Source: Roseibium aggregatum (GTDB taxonomy: Bacteria > Pseudomonadota > Alphaproteobacteria > Rhizobiales > Stappiaceae). Taken from it: 64,000 nucleotides of DNA. Both the position numbers and the translations under genes were made by a program. Below the pieces are notes generated by a model. The model saw only the letters and a list, made by a program, of their open reading frames with translations. It searched no databases and was not told the origin of the DNA. Shown here in pieces: positions 11,120-21,345 of the stretch (positions are counted from its first letter, which is position 1; every line of letters begins with the position of its first letter). The stretch lies in contig NZ_JAEKJZ010000002.1 in NCBI RefSeq assembly GCF_017309185.1, positions 248,001 through 312,000 of the forward strand, read 5' to 3'.

Positions 11120-11830
11120 ATGAAAACCGGGATCCAGGCCATTCTCTTCGACAAGGACGGAACCCTGCTCGACTTCGATGCGACCTGGACGCCGGCTTAC
11201 AGGTCGGCAGCCCTCTTCGCCGCCGGTAGCGATACGCTTGCCGACCGGCTTCTGAGTGCGACAGGCATGGATCCCGTCACCGGCAAATCGGCGGCGGGTT
11301 CGCTTCTGGCAGCGGGAAACACCCGGGAAATTGCCGAAGCCTGGATCGATTTGGGCTGTGCTCACCGTCTTGAGCAGCTGACCTTGCAACTCGACCGGAT
11401 CTTCATTTCAGCGATGCGCGAGGCTGTACCGATCGCCGGCGTTCCCGAGATGCTTGAGAGACTTGAGAAGCTGGGGTTCGGACTGGGCGTTGCCTCAAGC
11501 GACAGCGAACCCTCCATCCGTGCTTTTCTGGAAGGCGCCGGTCTGACGGCAAGGTTCTCGTTTGTCACCGGATACGACACCGGTTTCGGCCCCAAGCCGG
11601 AACCGGGCATGGTGCTCGGTTTTGCCGAAGCAATCGCTCTTGACCCTGCCCGGATCGCGGTCATCGGCGACAACACCCACGATCTCGAGATGGCCCGCGC
11701 GGCCGGAGCCGGGATGGCAATCGGTGTTCTGACCGGTACAAGCCGGAAACAGGACCTTGAAGCCCTGTCGGACACGGTGCTCGAAAGCGCCGCCGACCTG
11801 CCGGACTATCTCGCTCATGCCAACCGCTAG
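11120..11830 (+). CDS. HAD-superfamily phosphatase
   Basis: A 236-residue HAD hydrolase of the phosphoglycolate phosphatase-like type. Motif I is LFDKDGTLLDF (nucleophile Asp11, acid/base Asp13), motif II is GVASSDSEPS, the Lys lies in FGPKPEPGM, and motif IV is IGDNTHDLEMA. A helical cap is inserted after motif I. The substrate cannot be read from sequence; a small phosphorylated metabolite is likely. It lies 93 bp after prfH on the same strand, so co-transcription is possible but not shown. It converges on the giant protease gene, 43 bp away. Confidence 0.85.
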   Translation: MKTGIQAILFDKDGTLLDFDATWTPAYRSAALFAAGSDTLADRLLSATGMDPVTGKSAAGSLLAAGNTREIAEAWIDLGCAHRLEQLTLQLDRIFISAMREAVPIAGVPEMLERLEKLGFGLGVASSDSEPSIRAFLEGAGLTARFSFVTGYDTGFGPKPEPGMVLGFAEAIALDPARIAVIGDNTHDLEMARAAGAGMAIGVLTGTSRKQDLEALSDTVLESAADLPDYLAHANR

Positions 11831-11873
11831 CCTTTCCGGAGACATCCGTGCCGGACAGGATTTTCGGCAAGGG

Positions 11874-14800
11874 TCAGACGATCAATTCCATGTCGTCGAC
11901 AATGATCGCCTTGGATCCTGAAACAACCACTTCGTCCACGGTGTCGAAAATCGTATCGTCGAGCGCGAGAGTGTATTCCCGGTTTCCCTTGACCCGGAAG
12001 CTCTCGCTGCCGACCAGTTCACCGTCCAGGTAACCCTCGATGACGATGGTCACCTTGGTCCCGCCAACAGCCGTGAAAACCGCTTCCTCGAAATCGAAAC
12101 TGTCGCCATCGACCTTAACGAAGGACAGGCTGCGGCCGTCGGTCAGTGCCGCGTAGTCCCCTTCCGAAACACCGGCGGCCCGATTGGTGACGATCGCGTC
12201 GGTGAACACGAAACCGTCTTCAGCGCCGACGGCCTCGCCCAGGGTGCCGGTTTCAAACCCGATCGAGTACAGGTCCCGGGTGCCGTTGATCGTGATTTCC
12301 GCGGTCGCCATGTCGGTGCCGCCACTGCCGTCCGAGATCTCGTAGACAAAACTGTCCGTCGCGGTCTGGCCCGAATAGACATCGGCAAATGCCCCGTTCG
12401 GATCATAGGTGAAGGAGCCGTCGCTGGCGAAGGTGACAATGGCGCCGGAGGCCAGGGTGACCGACCCGCCTGTCTGCCCCGCCAGAGACACGAGCGAAAC
12501 GCCGCTTTCCGGATCGTTGTCATTCGCCAGCAGGCTTCCTGTCAGTGCATTGGTATTGTCGGTGGCAAAGCTGTCGTCTTCGGCTTGCGGCGACATGTTG
12601 CCGACTTGAGCCCCGTCGCTGTCCGCGACAACCAGAATGTCGTCGACGTAAAAAGATCCCTGGCCTCTGACGACGATTTCATCGACGCTGTCGAAGCTCT
12701 CGTCGAAAGTCAGGGTATAGGCACCCTTGGATTTCATCGTCACCATCTGCGAGGCGACGAGAATGCCGTCATCATAGGCCTCGATCCAGACACGCGGCTT
12801 CTTGCCGCCCGCCTTCTGGATGGTCAGGCCGTCGAGGTCGAAGTCCACATCCGACGCGGAGATGGTAAAGCCGCTCGAAACCCCGGAGAGATTGCCTGAA
12901 AGCTGTCCACCCGTCGTGATGTCCAGACCGTTGAAAACGAGACCGCTCTGGCCGGCGAAAGTTCCTGGCGCAAAGCCTTCGAAATTGATCTCGGAGAGGA
13001 CCTTGGTGCCGGAAACGGTTACCACCGCTGTTGCCTGATCGAAGCCACCATTGCCGTCCGAGACCTCGTAAACGAAACTGTCTGTTGCCGTATCGCCAGC
13101 GTAGAGCTCCGGGAAGGCGCCGTTCACGTCGTAGGTGAAGGATCCATCACTTGCGAACGTGACGATCGCACCGGAAGCCAGGGTGACCGTGCCACCTGAC
13201 TGCCCGCCTACACTGACGAGAGACATGCTGTCGCCGTCCGCGTCGCTGTCGTTGTCAAACAGGCTATCGGTCAGAAGATCCGTGTCTTCGATCGTATAGC
13301 TGTCGTCGACCGCTACCGGGGACTGGTTGGCGTCCAGCGTGCCGTCGACGCCGGTTCCAAGCGAGATGTCGTCGAGATAGAAACCGCCCTGCGCCCGAAC
13401 GACGACCTGGTCAATGTTGTTGAAACTGTCGTCGAAGGTGACGTCATAGGCTCCCGACGATTTCAGCAGCACGTAATGCGTTCCGACCAGAACTCCGTCG
13501 TCATAGGCGTCGAACCACACCTTCGCCTGTTTGCCGGAAGCCTTCTGGAGGGAAAGGCTGTCCAGGTTGAAGTCCGCGTTGTCCGCCGTGAGGGTGAAGC
13601 CTGTGGAATAGGCTTCCATCCCCCCGGACAGTCGCCCCGTCGCGGTGATGTCCACACCGTCGAACGTCAGCCCGTGCTGACCGGCAAACACGCCCGGAGC
13701 GAAGCCTTCGAAATCGATCTGCGCCAGTTTGCCCGTGCCTGTAAGGGAAACCACCGCCGTTGCCATGGCCGTGCCGCCCTTGCCGTCGGACACTTCATAG
13801 ACAATGCTGTCGGTCTCGCCGGAGCCTTCGTAAACGTCGGAGAACGCCCCGTTCGGATCGTAGGTGAACGTCCCGTCGCTGGCGAAGGTGACCAGAGCGC
13901 CTGAGGCCAGCGTCACCGAACCTTCCGAATGCCCCGCCACAGTGACGACGGACAGGCTGTCGCCATCAGGATCGCTGTCATTGTCGAGCAGGTTCCCGGT
14001 CACGGAACTCGCGACACCGGTCGTATAGCTGTCGTCGACCGCGACCGGGGACTGATTGCCGTCCAGCGTGCCGTCGACGCCGGTTCCAAGCGAGATGTCG
14101 TCGAGATAGAAACCGCCCTGCGCCCGAACGACAACCTGGTCGATGTCGTTGAAACTGTCGTCGAAGGTGACGTCATAGGCTCCCGACGATTTCAGCAGCA
14201 CGTAATGCGTTCCGACCATAACCCCGTCGTCATAGGCGTCGAACCACACCTTCGCCTGTTTGCCGGAAGCCTTCTGGAGGGAAAGACTGTCCAGGTTGAA
14301 GTCCGCGTTGTCCGCCGTGAGGGTGAACCCTGTGGAATAGGCCTCCATCCCCCCGGACAGGCGCCCCGTCGCGGTGATGTCCACGCCATCGAACGTCAGC
14401 CCGTGCTGACCGGCGAATGTGCCCGGAGCAAACCCTTCGAAATCGATCTGCGCCAGTTTGCCCGTGCCTGTAAGGGAAACCACCGCCGTTGCCATGGCCG
14501 TGCCGCCGTTACCGTCGGACACCTCATAGACAAAACTGTCGGTCTCGCCGGAGCCTTCATAAACGTCGGAGAACGCCCCGTTCGGGTCGTAGGTGAACGT
14601 TCCGTCGCTGGCGAAGGTGACCAGAGCGCCCGAGGCCAGTGTCACCGTTCCAGCCGCTTGACCGGCCACGGACACGACCGAAAGGCTGTCGCCGTCTCCA
14701 TCGCTGTCGTTGTCGAGCAAATTTCCGGCAACGGTAGCCGCGACACCGGTCGTATAGCTGTCGTCGACCGCAAGCGGAGACTGGTTTCCGTCCAGCGTGC

Positions 14801-17800
14801 CGTCGACGCCGGTTCCAAGCGAGATGTCGTCGAGATAGAAACCGCCCTGCGCCCGAACGATGACCTGGTCGATGTCGTTGAAGCTGTCGTCGAAGGTGAC
14901 GTCATAGGTTCCCGACGACTTCAGCAGCACGTAATGCGTTCCGACCAGAACTCCGTCGTCATAGGCGTCGAACCACACCTTCGCCTGTTTGCCGGAAGCC
15001 TTCTGGAGGGAAAGGCTGTCCAGGTTGAAGTCCGCGTTGTCCGCCGTGAGGGTGAAGCCTGTGGAATAGGCTTCCATCCCCCCGGACAGTCGCCCCGTCG
15101 CGGTGATGTCCACACCGTCGAACGTCAGCCCGTGCTGACCGGCAAACACGCCCGGAGCGAAGCCTTCGAAATCGATCTGCGCCAGTTTGCCCGTGCCTGT
15201 AAGGGAAACCACCGCCGTTGCCATGGCCGTGCCGCCCTTGCCGTCGGACACTTCATAGACAATGCTGTCGGTCTCGCCGGAGCCTTCGTAAACGTCGGAG
15301 AACGCCCCGTTCGGATCGTAGGTGAACGTCCCGTCGCTGGCGAAGGTGACCAGAGCGCCTGAGGCCAGCGTCACCGAACCTTCCGAATGCCCCGCCACAG
15401 TGACGACGGACAGGCTGTCGCCATCAGGATCGCTGTCATTGTCGAGCAGGTTCCCGGTCACGGAACTCGCGACATCGGTCGTGTAGCTGTCGTCGGCCGC
15501 ATTCGGCGCGGCATTCGCACCGACGGACGCATCCGTGTGGGTGACGATGGCGATATCGTCGACATAGACTGCCGCCTGGCCCCTCACGACCACTTCGTCG
15601 ATACTGTCGAAGCTCTCGTCAAAGGTCAGCGTGTAGGCGCCTTTGGATTTCATAGTCACCGATTGCGAGCCGACAAGGACGCCGTCGTCATAGGCATCGA
15701 TCCAGACTTTCGGCTTTTTGCCCCCCGCCTTCTGGAGCGTCAGGCTGTCAAGATCGAAATCTTCGCCGGCGGCGGTAATGGTGAAGCTTCGCGAATATCC
15801 GGACTGCTCCCCAGAAACAGTCACGCCGGTCGTGATATCGAGGTCAGTGAAGACAAGATTGTTCTGTCCGTAGAAAGACCCTTCCGCCAGCCCTTCGAAG
15901 TCAATGACGATTGGATTGTCGTCGAGTGGAGGCGTCTCGCCATAGACGGTCACATTCACCGTCGCGGTGTCGTAGTTGCCCTGACCGTCCGAGATCCGAT
16001 AGGTGAAACTGTCGCTGCCGGTCTCTCCGGTTTCCAGCTGGAAAAAGGCCCCGTTCGGGTCGTAGTCGAAGGTTCCGTCCGCGTTGACCGTGAGCAAGGC
16101 TCCGGACGCAAGCGCGATCTGACTGCCGACCCCCGCCTGAGACCCGTTGACCATGTCCAGGGTCAGGGCATCGTTTTCCGGATCGCTGTCGTTGTCGAAG
16201 ACGTTGCCGGCGAGCGTCCCGGATTCCAGAACGTTGTAACCGTCGTTTGCGGCAACGGGAGCGTAATTATCATAAGCGCCGTCGATGGAGAGCGTCACGT
16301 CCGCAGTGCCGGTGGCGTAGCCGTCGGAAACCGAATAGGAGAAGGTCTCCGTCCCTGTTTCTCCGACCGCAAGCAGGTCGAACGCGCCGTTCTGATCGTA
16401 GTCCAGGGTGCCGTCAGCGTTCAGCGTGACAATGGCGCCGGAGGCCAGTTGCACCGATCCGCCAGTGGCAATGCTGTTGCCGTCGATGGCGACAATCGTC
16501 AGGGCATCGTTTTCCGGATCGCTGTCGTTGGCCAGAACGTCCAGGCCGGTCAGAACGACATCTTCGCCAACGGTGCCCGTATCGCCCACGGCGACCGGCG
16601 ACTCGTTCGGTGGAATGGTCAGATAGTCCACGACATACTGATAGGTCACGGTCTGGTCGGAGAAGCCCAGCCATTCCACCGTGCTTTCCACCAGATCGAT
16701 GGCTCCGTTGACGACCTCAAGAAAGCTGCCGGTTACATCGAAGGTGTAGTCGGCGAGCGCGCTGGCGAATTGGACCGTATCCGTGCCGGAGCCGCCGTAA
16801 TATGTGTCGTCCCCGCCGCTGTCGTGAAAGGTGTCGTTACCGCCGTTGCCGGTCAGAATGTTGTCTGCGCTGTTGCCGTAAAAGGTCTCGGAACCCGCCC
16901 CGCCGATGGCGTTTTCGATGATGGTGCCTTCGGCAATCGTCAGGTTGCCGATCTTGCCGCCGATATTGGAGGTGGACGGACTGGTGGACAATCCGTTACT
17001 CGGCGCCAGGTTGATCAGCGTATTGTTGCTGTAGCCGGACAGGTCCAACGTGTCGATGCCGCCGCTATCGACAATCGTCGAAGCCGTCTTGTAGGCGTAG
17101 CTCGACCACTGGGCCCAGATGTCGCTGACGGCCGAGGTGACCGTTGTATTGAAGCCCCAGGTCGTATCCTCGGTGAAGGCATTGGACACGCCATAGCCTT
17201 GAGACCCGTAAAGCGCGTCCAGGGCCATCCAGTCAACGGACATCGGGGTCTGAAGATAGAGGCCGGAGGCATAGATATTGGTGTTTTCCGTCTGGCTGAA
17301 ATAGGACATCATCGATGCCTGCCAGCTGTCATTGTCGAAATCGTTGCTGACGCCGAAGTTCGCCGTGCCGTTATAGTCCCCCTGATGGCCGAGGCCGAGA
17401 GCGTGGCCGACCTCGTGGAAGATGGTCTGCAAAGTGTAATCGTTATAGGTCGAGGTGCCGCCGGACCAACTGCTGGCAACGTTGATCACGCTGACATCAA
17501 GGGTCCCGTTGGTGTAATAGTAGGCAGAGTAGGCATAAGCGCCGGAATCGTTGTCGGTGAAGAAGAAATCGACCACCGTATCGTTGGTCGACGTCGTCTC
17601 CTCGAAATCGATGCCGAGCGTCGCCTCATAGAGCTTGAACACCTCGCGGACCAGAGCCTTGCGCTGCGCGCTCAGTCCGTTGCTGTCCTCCGAAAAGCCG
17701 GAAACATTGTAGTAGAGAACGCCGTCATTCGGATCGGCCCCGGTAGATCCCAGGTTATGGGACCAGCTGCCGTTGGACCTTGAAGACGTCCAGTTGACAT

Positions 17801-18494
17801 CATCCCAGAACCCGCTGATCAGGTAATCGGCCAGGTCCGATAGAGGAGCCGCAGCCGAAGTGGTTGCGGATTTTCCCGTTCCGCCATCTCCGGCATCAAG
17901 CTTGAAAAGGGCCTCATCCCTGGCGCCGCAGGCTCCGCAGGGACAAGACAGCTGGTCGTGAATGATCGCGCCGCCTTCGCCCTCAGCCGGTGCGAAGGCC
18001 TCGAATGCCTCCCGCCCGGCGCTAGTGCCCGGTTCTTCGAATTCCGTCCAATCGGCCCCTTCACCAACAGCCTCATCCGGTGCATCGAAGCCTGAGCCGA
18101 CCGCCTCCGTTGGCGCGAGATCGTCATCGCCAGAGCTTTCCCCGCTCTCAAACAGGGAATCGAACAGGGTTTTCAATGAGGTGGTACTGCCAACGTCCGT
18201 TGGGTCTTCGGGTCGTCCCGCCCCCTCCTCGACCGCCTGCGATCCGTTCATGACAAAACCGCCCGCCACCGATGGCGCGGCAGCCTCGCTTGAACCTGCG
18301 GCGGCGCCGGTCGACACGGTGCTTTCAGAAGCCGCCGTGTCCGCAGTATCGTTCGTTTCCACACCCACCGGCGCACTTTCGGAAAGGCTCCACGACCAGG
18401 ACCCGTTCGAAAACGAGGCGCTCACCGGCGCCCCGTAGGACGCCAGCGGGATGGTCTGACCGTTTTTTAATCCATGGGCAAACGCCGGATACAT
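11874..18494 (-). CDS. giant secreted M10-like metalloprotease with cadherin-like repeats
   Basis: A 2206-residue protein. Residues 1-200 are acidic and low-complexity with no Sec signal. A zinc-metalloprotease domain (about 200-480) carries HEVGHALGLGH near 360 and a Met-turn-like SVDWMALD near 418, as in serralysins. Short RTX repeats (about 536-570) follow. Then come seven VCBS/cadherin-like units, each starting near NxSPxAxDDSY with DNDSDPDGDSLS, and six interspersed modules of about 130 residues starting I(D/N)FEGFAPG and ending near YLDDIS. Type I secretion and a cell-surface or extracellular adhesive or degradative role are inferred. The start was set at the ATG at 18494 because a GGGAGG ribosome site lies 4 nt upstream; a TTG at 18506 overlaps that site. 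Three units are a near-identical tandem DNA repeat, listed separately. Confidence 0.87.
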   Translation of the reverse strand: MYPAFAHGLKNGQTIPLASYGAPVSASFSNGSWSWSLSESAPVGVETNDTADTAASESTVSTGAAAGSSEAAAPSVAGGFVMNGSQAVEEGAGRPEDPTDVGSTTSLKTLFDSLFESGESSGDDDLAPTEAVGSGFDAPDEAVGEGADWTEFEEPGTSAGREAFEAFAPAEGEGGAIIHDQLSCPCGACGARDEALFKLDAGDGGTGKSATTSAAAPLSDLADYLISGFWDDVNWTSSRSNGSWSHNLGSTGADPNDGVLYYNVSGFSEDSNGLSAQRKALVREVFKLYEATLGIDFEETTSTNDTVVDFFFTDNDSGAYAYSAYYYTNGTLDVSVINVASSWSGGTSTYNDYTLQTIFHEVGHALGLGHQGDYNGTANFGVSNDFDNDSWQASMMSYFSQTENTNIYASGLYLQTPMSVDWMALDALYGSQGYGVSNAFTEDTTWGFNTTVTSAVSDIWAQWSSYAYKTASTIVDSGGIDTLDLSGYSNNTLINLAPSNGLSTSPSTSNIGGKIGNLTIAEGTIIENAIGGAGSETFYGNSADNILTGNGGNDTFHDSGGDDTYYGGSGTDTVQFASALADYTFDVTGSFLEVVNGAIDLVESTVEWLGFSDQTVTYQYVVDYLTIPPNESPVAVGDTGTVGEDVVLTGLDVLANDSDPENDALTIVAIDGNSIATGGSVQLASGAIVTLNADGTLDYDQNGAFDLLAVGETGTETFSYSVSDGYATGTADVTLSIDGAYDNYAPVAANDGYNVLESGTLAGNVFDNDSDPENDALTLDMVNGSQAGVGSQIALASGALLTVNADGTFDYDPNGAFFQLETGETGSDSFTYRISDGQGNYDTATVNVTVYGETPPLDDNPIVIDFEGLAEGSFYGQNNLVFTDLDITTGVTVSGEQSGYSRSFTITAAGEDFDLDSLTLQKAGGKKPKVWIDAYDDGVLVGSQSVTMKSKGAYTLTFDESFDSIDEVVVRGQAAVYVDDIAIVTHTDASVGANAAPNAADDSYTTDVASSVTGNLLDNDSDPDGDSLSVVTVAGHSEGSVTLASGALVTFASDGTFTYDPNGAFSDVYEGSGETDSIVYEVSDGKGGTAMATAVVSLTGTGKLAQIDFEGFAPGVFAGQHGLTFDGVDITATGRLSGGMEAYSTGFTLTADNADFNLDSLSLQKASGKQAKVWFDAYDDGVLVGTHYVLLKSSGTYDVTFDDSFNDIDQVIVRAQGGFYLDDISLGTGVDGTLDGNQSPLAVDDSYTTGVAATVAGNLLDNDSDGDGDSLSVVSVAGQAAGTVTLASGALVTFASDGTFTYDPNGAFSDVYEGSGETDSFVYEVSDGNGGTAMATAVVSLTGTGKLAQIDFEGFAPGTFAGQHGLTFDGVDITATGRLSGGMEAYSTGFTLTADNADFNLDSLSLQKASGKQAKVWFDAYDDGVMVGTHYVLLKSSGAYDVTFDDSFNDIDQVVVRAQGGFYLDDISLGTGVDGTLDGNQSPVAVDDSYTTGVASSVTGNLLDNDSDPDGDSLSVVTVAGHSEGSVTLASGALVTFASDGTFTYDPNGAFSDVYEGSGETDSIVYEVSDGKGGTAMATAVVSLTGTGKLAQIDFEGFAPGVFAGQHGLTFDGVDITATGRLSGGMEAYSTGFTLTADNADFNLDSLSLQKASGKQAKVWFDAYDDGVLVGTHYVLLKSSGAYDVTFDDSFNNIDQVVVRAQGGFYLDDISLGTGVDGTLDANQSPVAVDDSYTIEDTDLLTDSLFDNDSDADGDSMSLVSVGGQSGGTVTLASGAIVTFASDGSFTYDVNGAFPELYAGDTATDSFVYEVSDGNGGFDQATAVVTVSGTKVLSEINFEGFAPGTFAGQSGLVFNGLDITTGGQLSGNLSGVSSGFTISASDVDFDLDGLTIQKAGGKKPRVWIEAYDDGILVASQMVTMKSKGAYTLTFDESFDSVDEIVVRGQGSFYVDDILVVADSDGAQVGNMSPQAEDDSFATDNTNALTGSLLANDNDPESGVSLVSLAGQTGGSVTLASGAIVTFASDGSFTYDPNGAFADVYSGQTATDSFVYEISDGSGGTDMATAEITINGTRDLYSIGFETGTLGEAVGAEDGFVFTDAIVTNRAAGVSEGDYAALTDGRSLSFVKVDGDSFDFEEAVFTAVGGTKVTIVIEGYLDGELVGSESFRVKGNREYTLALDDTIFDTVDEVVVSGSKAIIVDDMELIV
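13321..15507 (-). repeat. three 729-bp tandem repeats inside the giant protease gene
   Basis: Unit borders at about 13321, 14050 and 14779 are spaced exactly 729 bp (243 codons). Each unit encodes one cadherin-like domain plus one FEGF module. Bases 13463-14016 and 14921-15474 are identical over 554 bp by eye, although they belong to the two outer units; the middle unit differs at scattered sites. Confidence 0.93.
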
Positions 18495-18951
18495 TGGGCC
18501 TCCCAACGCGATTCTCAGATCTGCTTGGCGGAATTCTTTACAAGCCGCTTCGCCTGACTGCTCGTTATTCTTACAATGCAGTACAACACTCAGGCGTGAA
18601 AATTCGCTGAATCTAATGTGTAAATTTATTCAGCCCTTTTATCCTTTTTTAACGCTACGGAATTGCCGCACAACGGGCTGACGGATCAGCATTGCACGCG
18701 TTGATTGAACCGCCTCAGACATTGAAACGCAACAGGATTTTTTCCACTGTTTTCCCCTCGGGAGGCTTTTGATTTCTAGGCTGGGCATCAACGCACCAAG
18801 CCCCCTTTGTCGCGAAATCAAGCAGCAGCATTCTCGAAACGATAGCACCTGCCAAAAACCTATTATCGCCGCTCGTCCGAAGATGGCTGGCCTTCGGCTT
18901 TTCGCTTGCGCTAGGTTTGGGACCTTGCAGCAATCTCTACGGACTTTTTTA
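18495..18951. other. divergent intergenic region upstream of the giant protease
   Basis: About 450 bases. It holds the protease ribosome site (GGGAGG, reverse strand, 18499-18504) and a relatively AT-rich stretch near 18600-18660 that probably carries its promoter. Short open frames present here show no family features. Confidence 0.5.
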
Positions 18952-19362
18952 ATGAAACGAGTTTCTTTTCTTCTTTTAGCCTTTGTCTCGTCTTCCGTCG
19001 CAAGCGGTGCAAGCGACTGGAAACCTGCCGGTCTTCCAGCCTACGCCCGGAATATCCCCTATGTCGCGATCGGCGGCGACGGCCTGCTCTACGAGGTCAC
19101 ATCCAACAGAAACGGCTATGTCTTTACCTCGATCCTTGAAACCTACCGGTTTCAGCCATCGGGAAACGCTTTCGCGGGAGAGATTCTCGCGGGCAAACAA
19201 GTGACCTACCTTGGCGCGTCCTGTGACGCTTCGACCGGCAACGCATCGGGAACGTGGTCCGTGAGCGGCACGGGACTGGACTTCGCGGTCGCGACCGGAA
19301 ACGACGCACGAATGGTCTTCCGGCTGCTGTCCACCGGCCTGACGCCATCCCACTCCTGCTGA
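18952..19362 (+). CDS. small exported protein, unknown function
   Basis: 136 residues. The N-terminus MKRVSFLLLAFVSSSVASGA is a Sec signal peptide with likely cleavage near ASG-A or A-SDW. The mature part is about 115 residues, probably beta-rich, with two Cys (one in LGASCDAS, one at the very C-terminus). The frame is open upstream, but the start was placed at the Met that begins the signal peptide. The stop overlaps the next gene's ATG (TGATG), so the two are co-translated. No domain recognised. Confidence 0.75.
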   Translation: MKRVSFLLLAFVSSSVASGASDWKPAGLPAYARNIPYVAIGGDGLLYEVTSNRNGYVFTSILETYRFQPSGNAFAGEILAGKQVTYLGASCDASTGNASGTWSVSGTGLDFAVATGNDARMVFRLLSTGLTPSHSC

Positions 19363-19895
19363 TGAGGGCATTGATGAGATATTTCAGGCATTTGGCGCTT
19401 TTGATCGCCCTGCAGGCTCCCTGGACCGCGGCGGCCGCCCCTCTGGAAGATTACTTCTTCGGTTTCAACACCTGCTACGGCCGGTCCTATCCGCTTGAGC
19501 ACCTTAACAAGAACCCGGACCAGCAGGTCATAGAAATGGCGATCAGCCATTTTCCCGCAAAACAGAACCTGCTCGGCATGGAAAGCCCCTACCAGCCCTA
19601 TCCGGACACGCCACGGCTGGTTCTGAAGCTGGATGTCTGGATGCGCGGGAAAGACAATCCCTGGCAGGAGAACGCTATCTGCGGTGCGGACGGAGACAGG
19701 CTTCTTTGCCGGATCGGGTGTGACGGCGGCGCATTCCACCTGACGGCCCGGCCGGAAAACCGGCTTCTTCTGACACTCGACCGGGAGCTTTACTTCACCC
19801 AGTGCGATGCGGGAGACGCTGTTCTCAACCGCACGAAGGCGGACTCGGCCTTTCTTCTGTATCCGATCCCCCAATCTCACTGCCGGGACAATTAG
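19362..19895 (+). CDS. small exported Cys-rich protein, unknown function
   Basis: 177 residues from the ATG overlapping the previous stop (TGATG); an internal ATG at 19374 is an alternative start. A signal peptide (MRYFRHLALLIALQAPWTAA) precedes a mature domain starting near APLEDYFFGFNTCYG. The mature part has six Cys, including a CRIGC pair, consistent with periplasmic disulfides. No recognised family. Its tight coupling to the preceding exported protein suggests a joint envelope function. Confidence 0.75.
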   Translation: MRALMRYFRHLALLIALQAPWTAAAAPLEDYFFGFNTCYGRSYPLEHLNKNPDQQVIEMAISHFPAKQNLLGMESPYQPYPDTPRLVLKLDVWMRGKDNPWQENAICGADGDRLLCRIGCDGGAFHLTARPENRLLLTLDRELYFTQCDAGDAVLNRTKADSAFLLYPIPQSHCRDN

Positions 19896-19970
19896 GGTAC
19901 GGACCTGGCAACCAGCATGCCAAGGATATTACGTCGCAAGCTGGACACGCCTCTTGCGCCGCACAAAACC

Positions 19971-19981
19971 ATTGTATACAA
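19971..19981. promoter_or_regulatory. TTGTATACAA palindrome upstream of dimeric IDH
   Basis: A perfect 10-bp palindrome (19972-19981) inside ATTGTATACAA, about 85 bp before the icd start. It shares the 9-mer ATTGTATAC with the upstream region of the monomeric IDH gene. It could be a GntR-type operator or contain the -10 box TATACA. Confidence 0.4.
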
Positions 19982-20063
19982 GCGCACACAAAAGTTTTCA
20001 GGTACAACGCATACCGTGAAATTCCCTCCGCACTCCTCTCAAAATCGCGAGGCAGAACGATCC

Positions 20064-21281
20064 ATGGCAAAGATCAAAGTCGACAATCCCGTCGTCGAGC
20101 TCGACGGCGATGAAATGACCCGTATCATCTGGGCCTTCATCAAGGACAAGCTGATCCACCCCTATCTCGACATCGACCTTCTTTACTACGATCTTTCGAT
20201 CCAGAAGCGCGACGAGACCGACGATCAGATCACGGTCGACGCCGCCGAGGCGATCAAGAAGCACGGTGTCGGCGTCAAATGCGCGACGATCACGCCGGAC
20301 GAGGCCCGGGTGGAGGAATTCGGCCTGAAGCGCATGTATCGCTCGCCGAACGGCACGGTCCGCAACATTCTGGGCGGCGTGATCTTCCGCGAGCCGATCA
20401 TCATGCAGAACGTGCCGCGTCTGGTGCCCGGCTGGACCCAGCCGATCATCGTCGGCCGCCACGCCTTCGGCGACCAGTACCGCGCGACCGACTTCACCTT
20501 TCCCGGCAAGGGAAAACTGACCATGAAATTCGTCGGTGAGGACGGCACGGTCATCGAGCGCGAGGTCTACGACGCGCCGTCCGCCGGCGTGGCCATGGCC
20601 ATGTATAACCTGGACGAGTCCATTCGCGATTTCGCCCGCGCCTCCCTCAACTACGCCCTGCAGCGCAAGGTGCCCTGCTATCTTTCCACCAAGAACACGA
20701 TCCTTAAAGCCTATGACGGCCGCTTCAAGGACCTGTTCCAGGAAACCTACGAGGCGGAGTTCAAGGAGAAATTCGCCGATGCCGGAATCTGGTACGAACA
20801 CCGGCTGATCGACGACATGGTCGCCTCCGCCCTGAAATGGTCCGGCGGCTATGTCTGGGCCTGCAAGAACTACGACGGTGACGTTCAATCGGATACGGTG
20901 GCCCAGGGCTTTGGCTCGCTCGGCCTGATGACGTCCGTCCTCATGACGCCGGACGGAAAGACGGTGGAGGCGGAAGCCGCCCACGGGACCGTCACCCGCC
21001 ACTATCGCCAGCACCAGAAAGGCGAAAGCACCTCGACCAACTCCATCGCGTCGATCTTCGCCTGGACCCGGGCCCTTGCCCATCGGGCCAAGCTCGATGG
21101 CAACGACAAGCTCGCCCGCTTCGCCAAGACGCTTGAAAGCGTCTGCATAAAGACAGTGGAATCCGGCTACATGACCAAGGACCTGGCCCTGCTTGTCGGC
21201 CCGGAGCAGGCCTGGCTGACGACCACCGGCTTCCTGGACAAGATCGACGAGAACCTGTCCAAGGCGATGAGCGAGCTGTAA
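20064..21281 (+). CDS. icd: isocitrate dehydrogenase, NADP-dependent, homodimeric eukaryote-like type
   Basis: 405 residues, the usual length for the alphaproteobacterial and mitochondrial-like NADP-IDH (subfamily II). It starts [20 protein letters not shown] and contains the isocitrate-binding block [13 protein letters not shown], the metal-binding Asp blocks ([19 protein letters not shown]) and the NADP region [17 protein letters not shown]. It makes 2-oxoglutarate and NADPH in the TCA cycle and is probably the housekeeping enzyme. The frame runs open upstream, but the family starts at this ATG. It is functionally redundant with, but not homologous in family to, the monomeric IDH at 5.9 kb. 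Confidence 0.97.
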   Translation: MAKIKVDNPVVELDGDEMTRIIWAFIKDKLIHPYLDIDLLYYDLSIQKRDETDDQITVDAAEAIKKHGVGVKCATITPDEARVEEFGLKRMYRSPNGTVRNILGGVIFREPIIMQNVPRLVPGWTQPIIVGRHAFGDQYRATDFTFPGKGKLTMKFVGEDGTVIEREVYDAPSAGVAMAMYNLDESIRDFARASLNYALQRKVPCYLSTKNTILKAYDGRFKDLFQETYEAEFKEKFADAGIWYEHRLIDDMVASALKWSGGYVWACKNYDGDVQSDTVAQGFGSLGLMTSVLMTPDGKTVEAEAAHGTVTRHYRQHQKGESTSTNSIASIFAWTRALAHRAKLDGNDKLARFAKTLESVCIKTVESGYMTKDLALLVGPEQAWLTTTGFLDKIDENLSKAMSEL

Positions 21282-21345
21282 GGGCGGCGGCCCGACCCTG
21301 TTAGAAAAACGCGTCCCGGCACGTCACGCCGCCCCGTAACTTTTG

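Noticed and set aside
11120-11830. HAD phosphatase as a third member of the RtcB2-PrfH repair operon
   Set aside because: The 93-bp gap and lack of known association make this unsupported; a 5'- or 3'-end phosphatase role would be speculation.
13929-17783. Long forward-strand open frames opposite the giant protease, with apparent internal repeats
   Set aside because: Their repeats simply reflect the tandem repeats of the real reverse-strand gene; no start signals or families.
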